In this document: positions 45,642-55,271 of the stretch, piece by piece | How the letters are laid out: each line of letters begins with the position of its first letter | Position numbering within the stretch: the first letter of the stretch is position 1 | Assembly: GCF_901709675.1 (NCBI RefSeq) | Contig: NC_051107.1 | Coordinates: 6,512,001-6,576,000, forward strand | Direction: 5' to 3' | DNA from: Syngnathus acus | Taxonomy: Eukaryota > Chordata > Actinopteri > Syngnathiformes > Syngnathidae | Length of the DNA: 64,000 bases | Notes under the pieces: generated by a model | What the model was told of the DNA's origin: nothing | Database searches by the model: none | The model's input: the letters and a program-made list of their open reading frames with translations, nothing else | Position numbers and translations under genes: made by a program

Positions 45642-47178
45642 ATGCCCAGTCAGCATACAATCCTTGCATTTCTCCCGTTGTCACCCACGAATTACTATTT
45701 TTTATCCCAGGATTCGCGTGTGTGTGATCACGTTCCAGGGTGTGTAAACAGACTCCTCTTTGTCGTCCGGCTTGACAGTTGGTGACAGGCGGCCCGCTGA
45801 AACCGAAGCCGGTTGCCACATAAGTCCGTGGGTCATTTGTTGAAAAAAAAAAAAGAAAACCTCATTCATTCATTTCTAATTCCGAAAGCCGCGTCAGAAC
45901 ATCCGGAAAGCCCGTAGTGGCGGCTCCTCCTTAATTCCTTTGCACGTGCGTGTGTGCGCTTTAAAACAAAAATCTTCTTTTGTGCTCCCCCCGATGCAGG
46001 AAAGCCATCTGCCGGTCGGGCCTGCAACACCTGGGGCCGCTGCAGATAGCTCCGCCTCCCGCCTCCCACGGCCCCGGCAAGGAGCTTCGCACCCGCATGG
46101 ACTGGACGGTAGGCACCTCAAAGTACTTCTTCCCGATTTGACGCTGGCTCCACGTGGAGGAACCGCCGGAGACTCAAAGTGCGGCACCATGTGAGTCAAA
46201 GCGCTTTGGCTATGTTTCTTTTTTTGTGACTCATCTCCCGTTGAAGTTAAAAGCGCCACTCCGTTATCATCTGCACTCGAGCCACAAATGGCCACTGGAA
46301 GGCCGCTGGAGCGCTCTCGTGTTCTTTTGTCGCTTCGGCCGGTCCAAGAGAAGCGGGATTTTTTTTTTTCTTGCCGGTGTAACAATCCCGTGACGCTTCC
46401 TTTCTCCTCATCACGGCTGGCCTAAATTTAGCACGCTGCACGCACACCGGGCGATGTCAATAATGGCTCGTTAATAAAACATCAGGGCTGGATTGAAGCG
46501 GCGCAAACAAGCGGCGCCCGCCGTTCGCCGCCTCCAATCAAGCGCTCGACACGTGGGCGGAGGGAGGGAGGGAGGAAGGACTGTTGCGTGAGCCAGCGAT
46601 CCCATCATCCTGACGTTGTGGGATGCAACACCACGTGCGCGCAATTCTGCTTTTACTCACCGCGTAGCGTGCTTTTGTTTCTTCTTTTCACATTCCACGC
46701 ACTTTCTGCACATTCTCGGTTAATAATACTTCCATACATATCTTTTTATTATTAGGCAAGACATTTCCCTCTGTCCAGAAGATTCTTCAATCATGTGAAA
46801 GATCAAACCTAGACAAAACTTAAGATAGATACAATCAAGCGTTTGGCATTCTTGGCATGCATTGACCACTTACTTCATTCATGAAGGCAACATTTGTTAT
46901 TTCAAAGTGCACAACAAATACAAATATATCAACTTATTCTCAAAACATTTCTCATGACCACATAGTCCATCACATCTCGTCTAAAAATGTCTACTTCTGT
47001 GGTCGTTATTGATTTGGTGTGTACTAGCTAGAATGAGATGCTTCAAATGTTTCTTTCTGGTGTGACTTTAGCTGCTTTAGTCCATGAGCTGTGAGCACAT
47101 CTGTTTTTGGAGCTACCCATTTTCCTGTCGCCGGTCCATTCAGACGAGCGAGCGAGCGCCATGGAAGATGTTTGGAAC
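45642..47178. repeat. Start of duplicated segment C (intron 1–intron 2 of dgki)
   Basis: Nearly identical to dgki sequence from 20598 onward, including the orphan exon 2 copy. It lacks the LINE present at 21552–22428 and keeps about 200 bp around 46460–46690 that is missing from copy 1 near 21420 but present in segment B. No other gene is seen. Confidence 0.85.
46000..46108 (+). pseudogene. Orphan duplicate of dgki exon 2
   Basis: 109 bp matching dgki exon 2 (20958–21066) in length and phase, with the acceptor (ATGCAG before 46000) and donor (GTAGGC at 46109) both intact. Its translation differs at three residues (S to C, V to I, N to H) and has no stop. It lies 11.7 kb downstream of the dgki stop codon with no partner exons nearby, so it cannot serve dgki unless transcripts run through and splice unusually. 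It marks the span of the duplication. Confidence 0.88.
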
Positions 47179-50100
47179 CTACCACTCGAGCTTCACACTG
47201 CAGCGAGGATCCTTTTGGACCTCTGCCAAGACCCGCCTTCCTTCCGCTCCGATGTCATTGCCCCACAGGTTCAGCTCTTGGAGGTGGGAGGGGTTGGACC
47301 GGAGAGCCTTGGCCAGCGCCTCGCAGCTTTTCTTGCTCAGGTTGCAGCGAATGAGCCTGAGAAGACAAGAGGGCGGCCGGCTGACACAAGCCCAAGGTTC
47401 TTGGGCCGGCTGGCCTTCTGCCGCTCGCTCGACGGGGGTGGAGGAGAGCCTTACCCGAGGACTTGCAAGGTGCACTGCGGCTTTGCCAGTCCGGCGGCGA
47501 GCGCCTCCAGCCCCTCGTCACACAAGTCGTTGCGGCTGAGATCCAGCTCCCTCAGTCTGCAGGGTGAGCTTAGAACGGAGGCCAGCGCCTCGCAGCTTTT
47601 CTTGCTCAGCTGGCAGTCCCTGAGCCTGAGAAGACAAGAGGGCGGCCGGCTGACACAAGCCCAAGGTTCTTGGGCCGGCTGGCCTTCTGCCGCTCGCTCG
47701 ACGGGGGTGGAGGAGAGCCTTACCTGAGGACTTGCAAGGTGCACTGCGGCTTTGCCAGTCCGGCGGCGAGCGCCTCCAGCCCGTCGTCACACAAGTCGTT
47801 GTAGCTGAGATCCAGCCTCCTCAGGCTGCAGGGCGAGCTTAGAACGGAGGCCAGCGCCTTGCAGCCTTTCTTGCTCAGCTTGCAGTTGATGAGCCTGAGA
47901 AGACAAGAGGGCGGCCGGCTGACACAAGCTTAAGGTTCTTGGGCCGGCTGGCCTTCTGCCGCTCGCTCGACGGGGGTGGAGGAGAGCCTTACCCGAGGAC
48001 TTGCAAGGTGCACTGCGGCTTTGCCAGTCCGGCGACGAGTGCCTCCAGCCCGTCGTCGTACAAGTCGTTGCAGCTGAGATCCAGCTCCCTCAGGCTGCAG
48101 GGCGAGCTTAGAACGGAGGCCAGCGCCTCGCAGCTTTTCTTGCTCAGTTTGCACCCCTGGAGCCTGAGAAGACAAGAGGGCGGCCGGCTGACACAAGCCC
48201 AAGGTTCTTGGGCCGGCTGGCCTTCTGCCGCTCGCTCGACGGGGGTGGAGGAGAGCCTTACGCGAGGACTTGCAAGGTGCACTGCGGCTTTGCCAGTCCG
48301 GCGGCGAGCGCCTCCAGCCCGTCGTCACGCAAGTCGTTGGCGCTGAGATCCAGCTCCCTCAGGCTGCCGGGCGAGCTTAGAACGGAGGCCAGCGCCTCGC
48401 AGCTTTTCTTGCTCAGCCTGCACAACTGGAGCCTGAGAAGACAAGAGGGCGGCCGGCTGACACAAGCCCAAGGTTCTTGGGCCGGCTGGCCTTCTGCCGC
48501 TCGCTCGACGGGGGTGGAGGACAGCCTTACGCGAGGACTTGCAAGGTGCACTGCGGCTTTGCCAGTCCGGCGGCGAGCGCCTCCAGCCTGTTGTCACCCA
48601 AGTCGTTGTTGCTGAGATCCAGCCTCCTCAGGCTGCAGGGCGAGCTTAGAACGGAGGCCAGCGCCTCGCAGCTTTTCTTGCTCAGGTTGCAGCTCTTGAG
48701 CCTGAGAAGACAAGAGGGCGGCCGGCTGACGCGTGTGGGCGGCCGGTTCAACGTGCTGGCTCGACGGCACCTACACTGATTTTCGAGAAGCCTTGACCAC
48801 CGGCAGCAGCATCAGGAGCCCCTTGTCGGACGCAGCGTATTTCCAGAGTTCGAAGCAGCTCATGGCTTCGTCGGAAGCCCGCAAGAAGAAGACCACGGCC
48901 GACCACATGGCCGGAGGTAGGTCCTCCATGGAAACTTTCCCCCTTGTTCGGTATTGTTGGATCCGCAATTCTTTTAGGTACTTTTGGATCTGCTCCAGCA
49001 GGGACTCGTCCTTCAGCTCTTTCAGGCAGTAGAACAAGTTGATGTTCTCCTCAGGAGAGTTCTTATCCATCTGTTGCTCGATCAAGCGGACTGTTTCTGC
49101 GTTGCTGTGGCTGAAGTTCTCGGGAGCCTTCAGCAGCTCGCCCATGAGCTCCTGGTTGCACTGCAAGGAAAGGCCCACCAAGAAGCGGAGGAACAAGTCC
49201 AGGTTTCCCTCACTTTCTGAGGCTTTGCGGATGGCCGCCTGGTGGACCCGGACGAGCGGCGTCTGCTCGCAATGCAACGGGAGCTCTCCCAGCACGTTCC
49301 TGTTGTCCTGGAACAGGCTCATCATCACGTAGAGAGCGGCCAGATATTCCTGGATGCTCAGGTGGATGAACTGAAACATCTTGCCGCGTTGGTATTTCTT
49401 GAGCGGGGGTACCTCCTCGAAGACCTCGGTGAAGACTCCCGAGTGTTTTGCGACCTGCGGGGCATCCAAGCCGCTTTCCCGCAAGTCGCTCTCGTAGAAG
49501 ATCTGTTGCTTTTTTATGAGACCCTGAAAAGCCATCTTGGCCAGCGCTTTGACGTACTCCGTGCTCTTCTGGCCGCCTCGCTCCTCGGACCTGCCCAGGT
49601 GATAGAGTAGGAACTCTGTGTACATCTCGGTCAGGGTTTCGGGCAGCTTCTTTCCGTGCTGCCGATGATCTCGGAGAACGGTGGCGGTGAGCCAGCAGAA
49701 GATGGGCATGTGGCACATGATGAAAATGCTGCGGGACTTTTGGATGTGCTTGATGACGTCCTTCTCGTCATTGGGGAACCTCTTCCTGAAGTAGTCCAGC
49801 CTCTGGGAGCCGCTGAAGCCTTTCACCTCGGTTCTGCCGTCCACCAGGCGCGGCGGGATGTCGCGGGCCGCCTGGGGCCGCGTGGTGATCCAAAGCCGGG
49901 CGCAGGGAAGCAGGTTCCCCTTGATGAGATGCGCCAGGAGGACCTCCACGGGGTACGCTCGGGTCACATCCAGGCGCTCCTTGCGCTCGTCGCTCAGGTC
50001 CAGTTTGAGGCGGCACTCGTCCAAGCCGTCCAGTACAAACAAAATCTTGACGCTGCTGCTTTGGTAGGTGGGCTTGCCCAAATCTTGCAGCCTGACCAAG

Positions 50101-51018
50101 ATGTGCTGCAGCATCTCGATGGCCGCCTTGCTTTTGCACATGAATTGCTGGATGAGCTCTGCCAGCGAAAAGCTTTCCTCCTTCTCCAAGTTCAACTCGC
50201 GGAAGGGCAAGGGAAAGATGAAGTCCACGTCTGTGTTGGTTGTCCCGTTGGCCCAGTCCAGGGCAAACTTGCGCACCAGGAAGGTCTTCCCGATGCCCGC
50301 GAAGCCCACGGTGACCATGGTGCGAAGGGGCTTCTCGCTTTTGAAGATGTCGCACGGCTCGATGGACTCCTCCTCCTCGTCTTGGCCGCGCATCTCCATC
50401 TGAAGGACCTCGTGCTGCTTGTCGGGGAGACCGGCGACGCCGCGGCTAATGTGGAGCTTGGTGTAGACGCTCTCCAGAGCCTCCTGCTGGCTGCGCTCTG
50501 TGTTGCCCTCGGGAGCCTTGCAGTACATGGCCCGCAGGTTCTCTTGCAGCTCCCGCTTGAATTCGCCCATCTGGACCTCTAAGGAGATGCTATCTGAGGG
50601 CGCACGGGTGACACCTGAAGGAGATCAAACGCGTCTTTAGGCCTGGCCGCAAGCGTGCTGCGCCCATGCCGCCACTTCCACTCAAGGAGGCAAGTGAAGG
50701 GGGCAAGAGGGGTAGGGCAGCATCGGAGAGCTGCTTTGTGGAAAGCCCCCCCCCCCCAGAAGCCACGCTCACCTTACCTTTGATTTGCAGCTTCTTGGCC
50801 AGTTCATAGTTTTCGATCTTCTCCAGAATCTTGATGGTCTCCGCCACAGCGTTCTTGCTGTACCTGTTCACCAGCTCTTCGGCGATGTAAATCCGGTCTG
50901 CGTTTTCTTTTTTGCTCTGAGGCAGATCCATATAAAACTTGAACTTCTTGAAGTCCTCCTGCCCCAGGTCTTCCAGCGTTTTCAACAGCAGCTCCTTGCT
51001 CTCGGCATCCAGAGCCAT
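47179..51018 (-). CDS. NLR gene 3: pyrin–FISNA–NACHT–LRR (NLRC3-like), six LRR exons
   Basis: Closest in structure to NLR1. Minus-strand coding exons: 51018-50778 (pyrin), 50614-48775 (FISNA+NACHT), LRR exons 48701-48531, 48432-48262, 48163-47993, 47894-47724, 47625-47455 and 47356-47179; 1037 aa, in frame. The pyrin domain starts [19 protein letters not shown] like NLR1. The NACHT exon has Walker A GFAGIGKT and Walker [11 protein letters not shown]. An insertion of about nine residues near the end of this exon ([14 protein letters not shown] region) is absent from NLR1 and NLR2. LRR exon 47724–47894 and the intron variant beside it (ACAAGCTTAAGG) are shared with NLR1 exon 23088–23258, which fits descent from the same repeat unit. 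The last exon ends CSVKLEW-stop as in NLR1, and no B30.2 exon follows. Confidence 0.88.
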
Positions 51019-51154
51019 CTTTCCCCCGTGAAACTGAAAGCAAAAGGCGAATCTTGATTTTCTCGCACAATACCATTCCACACCCAAAGCGCAGAAGGTG
51101 GGACTTATTAGGACTTGCTTCCTGTGGCCCGATTTCCGCTCTTATGACTCCATT

Positions 51155-51270
51155 TTTCACATGTCCTGTGTTGTTAGTCACCTAAATGTTGAACAGAGGG
51201 TGTGATTTACCGAAGTCAAATTCCTTGTTTGGCACGCTCAAACATGGCGAATAAAAACTCTTGAATCTTC
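51155..51270 (+). mobile_element. Short LINE 3'-end fragment
   Basis: The reverse complement of the 3' end of the LINE at 21552–22428 (shared words: GACATGTCC/GTGTTGTTAG, GAACAGAGGGTGTG, GTCAAATTCCTTGTTTGGCACG). It is strongly 5'-truncated, in opposite orientation, and ends near AAAACTCTTGAATCTT. Confidence 0.75.
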
Positions 51271-51294
51271 CTGGTTCTCGAGGCTGCTCGACAC

Positions 51295-51586
51295 TAGTGA
51301 TGTGCATTCCAGTTCTTTTAGGTGAACTGAAACCTTAGAATCAGTTCACTCAAAAGATTCGTTCAAACGAATCGTTCAATGCAGTTCGCTGGCGCTGCTG
51401 ATTGGCTGATTTTCCTTCTTCGTTTTGTTTTACAGCGAGGTAGCACCAGCTTCAATGGGCATTACTGACATTTACTGGTTAGTTATATATGAAAGGAAAA
51501 AAAGAACGAATCACTTTAGGAAGTGATTCGTTCACTGAAAAGATACGTTCTTTTCGAACGCATCGTTTACTCACGAGCCAACACTA
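51295..51586. mobile_element. hAT-like MITE with 8-bp target duplication
   Basis: 292-bp element starting TAGTGATGTGC and ending CCAACACTA, flanked on both sides by CTCGACAC (51287–51294 and 51587–51594). The interior is rich in inverted GATTCGTT/AACGAATC words. The NLR1 and NLR2 flanks show the empty site (GCTGCTCAACACTGAC and GCTGCTCGACACTCAC). Confidence 0.85.
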
Positions 51587-52072
51587 CTCGACACTGACTT
51601 TGCTACTGGCTTCGCTTCCTTGTCGTTACGTTCCCTAACGAAGTAGCTGACCCCCCCCCCCCCCCCCGCCCAAACTTCAATCAAAGAAAACAACTGACAA
51701 TATATGGAGAAAGCGTCCGACCATCCGGCCGGCTCACTAAATAACGCCACAAACGGTCGCTCCTTTTTAAAAGCAAAACTATGCGTCTATACGGGTCAAA
51801 CAACAGAAAGCAAACTCACTTCTCGCTCTCCTTCGCGTCGTCTGATCTCACCGTGTGAGCGAGCGAGCGAGCGCCTTCCCAACATACCGTGTATTTCCAT
51901 GCATAATGCGCCCCCGTGCATAATACGCACCCTACCTAAAAATGGCATGTCGATGCTGGAAAAAAGCCTGTACCCATGTATAATACGCACCCAAATTTGG
52001 ACTCTTACCTAAGTCCGTAACCGTAAAATTATTTCAGAAAAAAGATCATCTTTGGGAACAACCGGATGTTAT

Positions 52073-52755
52073 TCTTAGACTTAGACAAACTTTATTGTCG
52101 TTTTGTCAACACTGGGTGTGCACAAAACGAAATTTCGTTGCATACGGCTTTCAACAATGTAGTGGTATTGCGGCTGGTTAAAAAGTGACATTCTATATAA
52201 AAATATGAAATAAGATAAGTATAAAGTACAAAGTGCAGCAGTGATAAAGTATGTAAACAGTGCAGGAGACAAAAGCAGTATTTACAAGTGTGCAGAGGAA
52301 TGCTACGTTTGAATGTTCAACAGTCTGACGACAGCAGGGAAAAAACTATTGCAGAACCTGGTGGACCTGCAGCGGATGCTGCGAAACCTCTTCCCAGAGG
52401 GCAGCAGGGAGAACAGTCCATGGTGGGGGTGTGATGGGTCACTGATAATATTACGGGCTCGGGACACGCAGCGCTGGGATGACAAGTCCTGAATGGAGGG
52501 AAGAGGAGCCCCGATGATCCTCTCTGCTGTCCTCACCACTCTCCTCAGGTTCTTCCAATCGGAGGCGCTGCAACCTCCACACCACACCGAGAGACAGCTT
52601 GTCAGAATGCTCTCTATGGTGCTTCGGTAGAACGTCCTCATGATGGGTGGGGGCAGGTGGGCTCTCCTCATCCTCCGCTGGAAGTACAAGCGCTTCTGTG
52701 CCCTCTTGACCAGTGTTGTGGTGTTCACAGTCTGCCGGTCAGTATCACTGCGCAT
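52073..52755 (-). mobile_element. 5'-truncated LINE (L2/CR1-like RT C-terminus)
   Basis: The minus-strand frame 52755–52303 encodes KRAQKRLYFQRRMRRAHLPP, FYRSTIESILTSCLSVW, RRVVRTAERIIG, LPSIQDL, DPSHPHHGLFSLLPSGKRF and NSFFPAVVRLLN, the conserved C-terminal end of this LINE group. The 3' end has a CTTAGACTTAGACA short repeat. It is a different subfamily from the LINE at 21.6 kb. Confidence 0.85.
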
Positions 52756-53090
52756 GCGCTAGCAAACGCGATAGCGAAGAAATGTGTCGGAATTGTGTAG
52801 GGTACATTGTGACAGCAAACGAGCGTCTGATACGAGAGCATTTTTTTTTTTTTTCTTCCCTTGCACTTTTTTTATCTAATATTTTTTTTATCTCCACTGC
52901 ATATTGTGCATTGTGTATTTTGTATATACTGTCCATATTTTTTAATTATATATACCTTCTACTTTTTTAAATCTTTTACCCCCTTCCCCGCATGCGTGTG
53001 TGTGTGTGTATATGTTAAGTGTACTGCTGCTAACATAGGAGTTTCCCCATTGAGGGAATAATAAAGGATTATCTTATCTTATCTTATTGT
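52756..53090 (+). mobile_element. LINE/SINE 3' end in + orientation
   Basis: Ends with GAGGGAATAATAAAGGATTA followed by repeated TTATC units (53060–53090), a typical 3' tail of LINE2-type elements. It directly abuts the minus-strand LINE, so the two are head to head. No protein is recognisable. Confidence 0.55.
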
Positions 53091-53319
53091 GTTCGTATGG
53101 AGCGTGTTTGAAGTGAACAGCAGAGACGAAAGGAACAAGGCAAAGTGTTGTGAAATAAAAGATTACCTGTAATACGCATTTAGGTAGAGAACTGAAGTCT
53201 CGCTCATTATATAGCTGACGTGTCTTGCGCATCCGTTCTGCGCATCTGTAATGGCGGCCTCCGTATGATATCCGGTTTGCGATGGAGATTAAAAAACAAA
53301 AGTCAAAAAAAGTCAAAGT

Positions 53320-53616
53320 CCCAATGATTGTCACACACACATCCGGGTGTGGTGAAATTTGTCCTCTGCATTGAACCCATCCCCGTGTGATTTGGATCCA
53401 TCCCCTGGGGGAGAGAGAGGGGAGCAGTGAGCAGCAGCGGGAATCATTTGGTGATCTAACCCCCCCCCCAATTCCAACCCTTCATGCTGAGTGCCAAGCA
53501 GGGAGGCAATGGGTCCCATTTTTATAGTCTTTGGTATAGCCCGGCCGGCCAGGGTTTGAACCCACAACCTTCCAGTCTCAGGGCGGACACTCTACCACTA
53601 GGCCACTGAGCTGGGG
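53320..53616 (-). mobile_element. tRNA-derived SINE
   Basis: Read on the minus strand from 53616 the head looks like a tRNA: an A-box-like TGGCCTAGTGG and a B-box GGGTTCAAACCC (complement at 53552–53563). A long unrelated body follows, ending in an A/C-rich tail. Not a functional tRNA gene. Confidence 0.8.
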
Positions 53617-53906
53617 TTTTTTTTTTTTTTTTTTTTGAAACAATATTTGACAATAACACACCAAGGATTGCACCTCCGCATCAAACAATGTGTCGTCAAT
53701 TATGAATTTTACTGGCTAAGTGTGTTGGGCAGGATGGCTGAATGCGATGCGCGATTGACAACAAACAAGAAGAAAGGTGTGATTTCAAGTTTTATTTCGA
53801 GGGAGATTTTCTTCAAAAATTGTTGTATCCATGCATAATGCGCACCCCAGATTTTAGGACAATAAATGAGTTAAATTTTGCGCATTATGCATGGAAAAAC
53901 ACGGTA

Positions 53907-54790
53907 TTCTCACTAGCGTTGGTTCTGCATGGCATTTTCTGACCTCACAATTGATTCTTTTCCAGTATTGGCATAAACTTTATTATTATTGTGAAGATGA
54001 ATCTTATTGTTTCAACTATTAAATGATTGTTTGGAGTGTTTCATATCCGGGCTTATTTTTGTATCGCTGCTGAAGATGACTTGAAGTGCTTTATTTGGAA
54101 GATGATGCTGTTTCTCTGTTATTCTTTGTTGGAATGCATGTTTCCTCTTTTTCCATCGTCACAATCATCCATACTTATTTCTGCTTTCTGGTCCCGGGAA
54201 TCTACAAATATGGGCAGTCTACTTCATTTTAAATAAAAGTTACACGCTGAAATTCTTGTATGAAGTGCATCTTCTGTCCATCACCCACGATCATGGTGCT
54301 GGTAGCTTGTGAGCAAAATGCTCGGGCGTATCAATGCGAGCTTATTTAATTTTAGTGGACAAAAGTATTTGCAGCGCTCATTTAGGAAGTGAAAGAACGA
54401 TAATGAATTTGCCCGCATGAATCACGACAGGGAATTTCCAGGAAACTGTTTCAGGTTTTTTAAAAATTATTTAGTATCAATATAAATGGCATTTTTTCAA
54501 TAAGAAAGTCAGTATAGTTGAATGTGTGCTTTCTTGTTTGAAATGAATTTACGTTGACGTTCAAGCGGTGGGGTCACGTACGTCATGACGTTTTCATGAC
54601 GCAATACGTAGTACACTTGCCTGAACGCGGAAGTGAGCGGCGGCGGCGGCAGAAAAAAGCGAGGCGACTTGTTTGGACTTGTTGGCCGGTTAAAAAAAAA
54701 AAGCCTTCATTATTCTGTAAGTATTTCTTTAGCTTTCTTTAAGCAACATTTTCGTCGCACTGAAAATAACTGCTGACGTCTCGAGTTGAT
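53907..54790 (+). promoter_or_regulatory. bcl2l14 upstream region and candidate noncoding exon 1
   Basis: The copy of 35474–36668 that adjoins bcl2l14. It contains CACGTACGTCATGACGTTTT (about 54576–54595) and a G/C-rich block with (GGC)n around 54637–54650. A GTAAGT donor at 54717 could join a noncoding exon ending at 54716 to the acceptor at 55263. The transcription start is not determined. Confidence 0.5.
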
Positions 54791-55271
54791 CCATTCGTCA
54801 AAAGTTTTTCAACCAGTTGCTGTGTGAATAAAGCCATTTTCTATTTGAAATGTTGCTCGTCTACTTTTATAATCTCATTTGTACTCCCATTTAAACGTCT
54901 TAATTACTTACATTATTTTGTCTCAAAGGCAAATGTTTTTTTTCCAATGTAGTAGTGTTATGTCTGTCAGGTTTCCCCCTTTAAATACAATCTTCAGTAT
55001 ATAACCGACCATTATAGATTCTCTCACAAAGCTATGAATTGTAGTTTGTCTACATGGTGTACATGGCAGCTTCGGTAACCCAAATGGGATTTGCTTGGTG
55101 CTTTCGGTGAAGTCACAAGACGCACTTTTGTGACCTCCAATGTAATGTTTAATCATCTCGCCAGCAGAGGGCGACAAAACTGTAAGATCAACTTGGTCAT
55201 GAATGGAATATTCATCATCTTTTCATTCTGCTGTATAAACGCTAGTTTTGTGTTTCTTTGCAGCAGAGCTA
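54791..55271 (+). other. Putative bcl2l14 intron 1 (after 54716)
   Basis: A/T-rich sequence, unlike the 36.7 kb copy, ending in a pyrimidine tract and CAG at 55261–55263. No gene or repeat is recognised. Confidence 0.45.

Larger units (their letters stand above)
51019..51886 (-). promoter_or_regulatory. 5' flank of NLR3, interrupted by two insertions
   Basis: Carries the same flank as NLR1 and NLR2, including a run of 17 C (51651–51667), but broken by a LINE 3'-end fragment (about 51155–51270) and a hAT-like element (51295–51586). These insertions place the common upstream sequence about 450 bases further from the NLR3 start codon than in the paralogues, which might alter its expression. Confidence 0.5.
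51887..53904. mobile_element. TIR transposon (TA target site) bridging a deletion, with nested LINE and SINE
   Basis: Bounded by 25-bp inverted repeats that differ at one base: CCGTGTATTTCCATGCATAA at the left start and its inverse ending GGAAAAACACGG at the right, with TA directly outside both ends (51885–51886, 53905–53906). A TA target suggests the Tc1/mariner/pogo group; no transposase frame is seen. It contains other insertions: a minus-strand LINE end, a plus-strand LINE 3' end and a SINE. The left flank matches the NLR1 upstream site (27323) and the right flank matches the site 3' of dgki (35474), so it sits at a deletion joint. Confidence 0.75.

Noticed and set aside
47107-48346. Repeated + strand frames over the LRR arrays (Arg/Ser-rich)
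   Set aside because: They run antisense to the LRR exons and across their introns. The repetition comes from the 269-bp unit, not from a gene.
53545-53616. tRNA gene on the minus strand
   Set aside because: A and B boxes are present, but the sequence continues into a SINE body and does not form a clean cloverleaf. tRNA-derived SINE instead.
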